This document shows positions 6,666-7,357 of a stretch of DNA of 7,357 bases, piece after piece. Position 1 is the first letter of the stretch. Each line of letters starts with the position of its first letter. The position numbers were made by a program, and so were the translations under genes. Origin of the DNA: an uncultured Oscillospiraceae bacterium (GTDB lineage Bacteria > Bacillota > Clostridia > Oscillospirales > Oscillospiraceae); contig CAJOFI010000026.1 of the NCBI GenBank assembly GCA_905233595.1, positions 1 through 7,357 of the forward strand, read 5' to 3'. The notes beneath the pieces were generated by a model. That model did no database searches and had not been told where the DNA came from. It saw only the letters and a list, made by a program, of their open reading frames with translations.

Positions 6666-6693
6666 GCGCGTTCCGCCGTGCGCGGAAGGGCGC
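6666..6693. promoter_or_regulatory. Inverted repeat between divergent promoters
   Basis: TTCCGC (6671-6676) and GCGGAA (6682-6687) form a perfect 6-bp inverted repeat around 5 nt, extended by GCGC at 6666-6669 and 6690-6693 with small bulges. It ends directly at the -35 of the tex promoter and lies about 30 bp from the -35 of the opposite promoter, a position where a shared regulator could bind. No known operator is recognised. Confidence 0.3.
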
Positions 6694-6722
6694 TTGACGG
6701 AAAGGCCGGAGTGCGGTATAGT
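6694..6722 (+). promoter_or_regulatory. Sigma-A promoter of tex
   Basis: TTGACG (6694-6699) is separated by exactly 17 bp from TATAGT (6717-6722). Both boxes match 5 of 6 consensus bases. The leader to the ATG at 6766 would be about 37 nt and includes the ribosome site GAGGAA (6755-6760). Confidence 0.8.
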
Positions 6723-6765
6723 AAGAAAGCTTTTGAAGCCATACGAAAGAATTCGAGGAAACGTG

Positions 6766-7357
6766 ATGGAAGAAATTATCAGACAATTGGCGGAGGAGCT
6801 TCAGCAGAAGCCGGAATATATTGAGAACGTGATCCGCCTTTTGGAGGAGGGGAACACCATCCCCTTCATCGCCCGCTACCGCAAGGAGCTGCACGGCTCC
6901 ATGGACGACACGACCCTGCGCGAGCTGGAGACGCGCCTGCAATATCTGCGCGGATTGCAGGAGCGGCGACAGAGCGTTCTCGGCTCCATCGAGGAGCAGG
7001 GCAAGCTCACGGAGGATTTGAGGGCTGCGATCCTCGCGGCAAAGACCCTCGCGGAGCTTGAAGACCTCTACCGCCCCTATAAGCAGAAGCGCCGCACCAG
7101 AGCGACGATCGCAAAGGAAAAGGGGCTCGACGGCCTCGCCGAGACACTCTTCGCCCAGAAGCGGGACTGCCCCGCGCCCGAGGAGGAGGCGCGGAAATAC
7201 GTGAACGCCGACAAGGGCGTGGGCAGCGTGGAGGAAGCCCTCGCCGGGGCGAGCGATATTATCGCCGAGCGCATCAGCGACGACGCCGCGATCCGTGCGA
7301 GCCTGCGCAGACTCGTGGAGCGCGTCGGGGAGCTGAGGAGCTGCGCTGCGACGGAGG
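6766..7357 (+). CDS. tex: Tex-family S1 RNA-binding protein, 5' part only
   Basis: An open frame runs from ATG 6766 to the right edge without a stop: 197 codons of a protein usually about 700-780 residues long. Tex-N hallmarks are clear: NTIPFIARYRKE (30-41), the Arg/Glu-rich helix after it (LRELETRLQYL), IEEQGKLT (75-82) and LEDLYRPYKQKRRTRATI (98-115). Full-length Tex proteins continue with a YqgF-like nuclease fold, helix-hairpin-helix motifs and a C-terminal S1 domain, none of which is in this window. Tex binds RNA and is linked to transcription and RNA metabolism; its exact task is unsettled. GAGGAA lies 5 nt before the ATG; the GTG at 6763 is in frame but less likely. It has its own consensus promoter, divergent from the oxidoreductase. 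Confidence 0.93.
   Translation, partial: MEEIIRQLAEELQQKPEYIENVIRLLEEGNTIPFIARYRKELHGSMDDTTLRELETRLQYLRGLQERRQSVLGSIEEQGKLTEDLRAAILAAKTLAELEDLYRPYKQKRRTRATIAKEKGLDGLAETLFAQKRDCPAPEEEARKYVNADKGVGSVEEALAGASDIIAERISDDAAIRASLRRLVERVGELRSCAATE

Noticed and set aside
4089..6824. 911-codon open frame on the plus strand, antisense to the oxidoreductase
   Set aside because: It is the mirror of a GC-rich gene whose codon bias removes stops from the opposite strand. Its translation is rich in Ala, Gly, Val, Leu, Asp and His without any recognised motif, it has no supported promoter or ribosome site, and the minus-strand frame carries unmistakable conserved motifs.

Overview
This window most likely comes from a GC-rich anaerobic Firmicute of the Clostridia, probably a gut Oscillospiraceae-type genome. 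That is an inference. It rests on strongly GC-biased third codon positions, consensus sigma-A promoters, a short palindromic interspersed element of a kind common in that group, and the gene content: an ABC-FtsX fusion exporter, a multi-[Fe-S] GltD-like flavoenzyme, a solitary HypA and Tex. No phage, IS, CRISPR array or conjugative gene is visible.

Layout. Positions 1-232 have no gene but hold a compact 128-bp element (11-138) with imperfect 25-bp terminal inverted repeats and nested internal hairpins; 139-232 shows nothing I can name. A minus-strand tRNA-Arg(CCU) follows (344-420) with a consensus promoter (439-467) and two tandem candidate terminators (294-336 and 233-275). Starting divergently from it is a 971-residue fused ATPase-permease of the MacB/FtsX type (516-3431, plus strand), with an unusually large acidic ectodomain. 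It converges on a minus-strand operon, and the two share a perfect 21-bp bidirectional hairpin terminator (3450-3494).

The minus-strand operon reads, in transcription order, a large FAD/NAD(P)/[4Fe-4S] oxidoreductase (from 6545 down to 3840) and then hypA (3837 down to 3493). The oxidoreductase is broken by one in-frame TGA at 4377-4379, so a conventional reading gives a 722-residue and a 177-residue product. Both are in the same frame and together match the domain order of one protein of about 900 residues. The break falls just before the conserved FAD-binding GGD segment. Nonsense mutation, sequencing error, read-through and reinitiation are all possible and are weighed below. HypA starts 2 nt after the oxidoreductase stop, so the two are probably translationally coupled. 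No hydrogenase or other hyp gene is in view, so the partnership of a HypA-type Zn/Ni protein with this flavoenzyme is the main functional puzzle.

A divergent intergenic region (6546-6765) carries a promoter for each direction and an inverted repeat between them. The window ends inside tex (6766 to the right edge), a plus-strand gene visible only as its N-terminal 197 codons. The most notable observations are the in-frame UGA, the HypA/flavoenzyme pairing, the Cys-rich N-terminal domain of the flavoenzyme, the enlarged ABC ectodomain, and two A-C mismatches in the T-stem of the tRNA. I see no clear evidence of a wholly new system.
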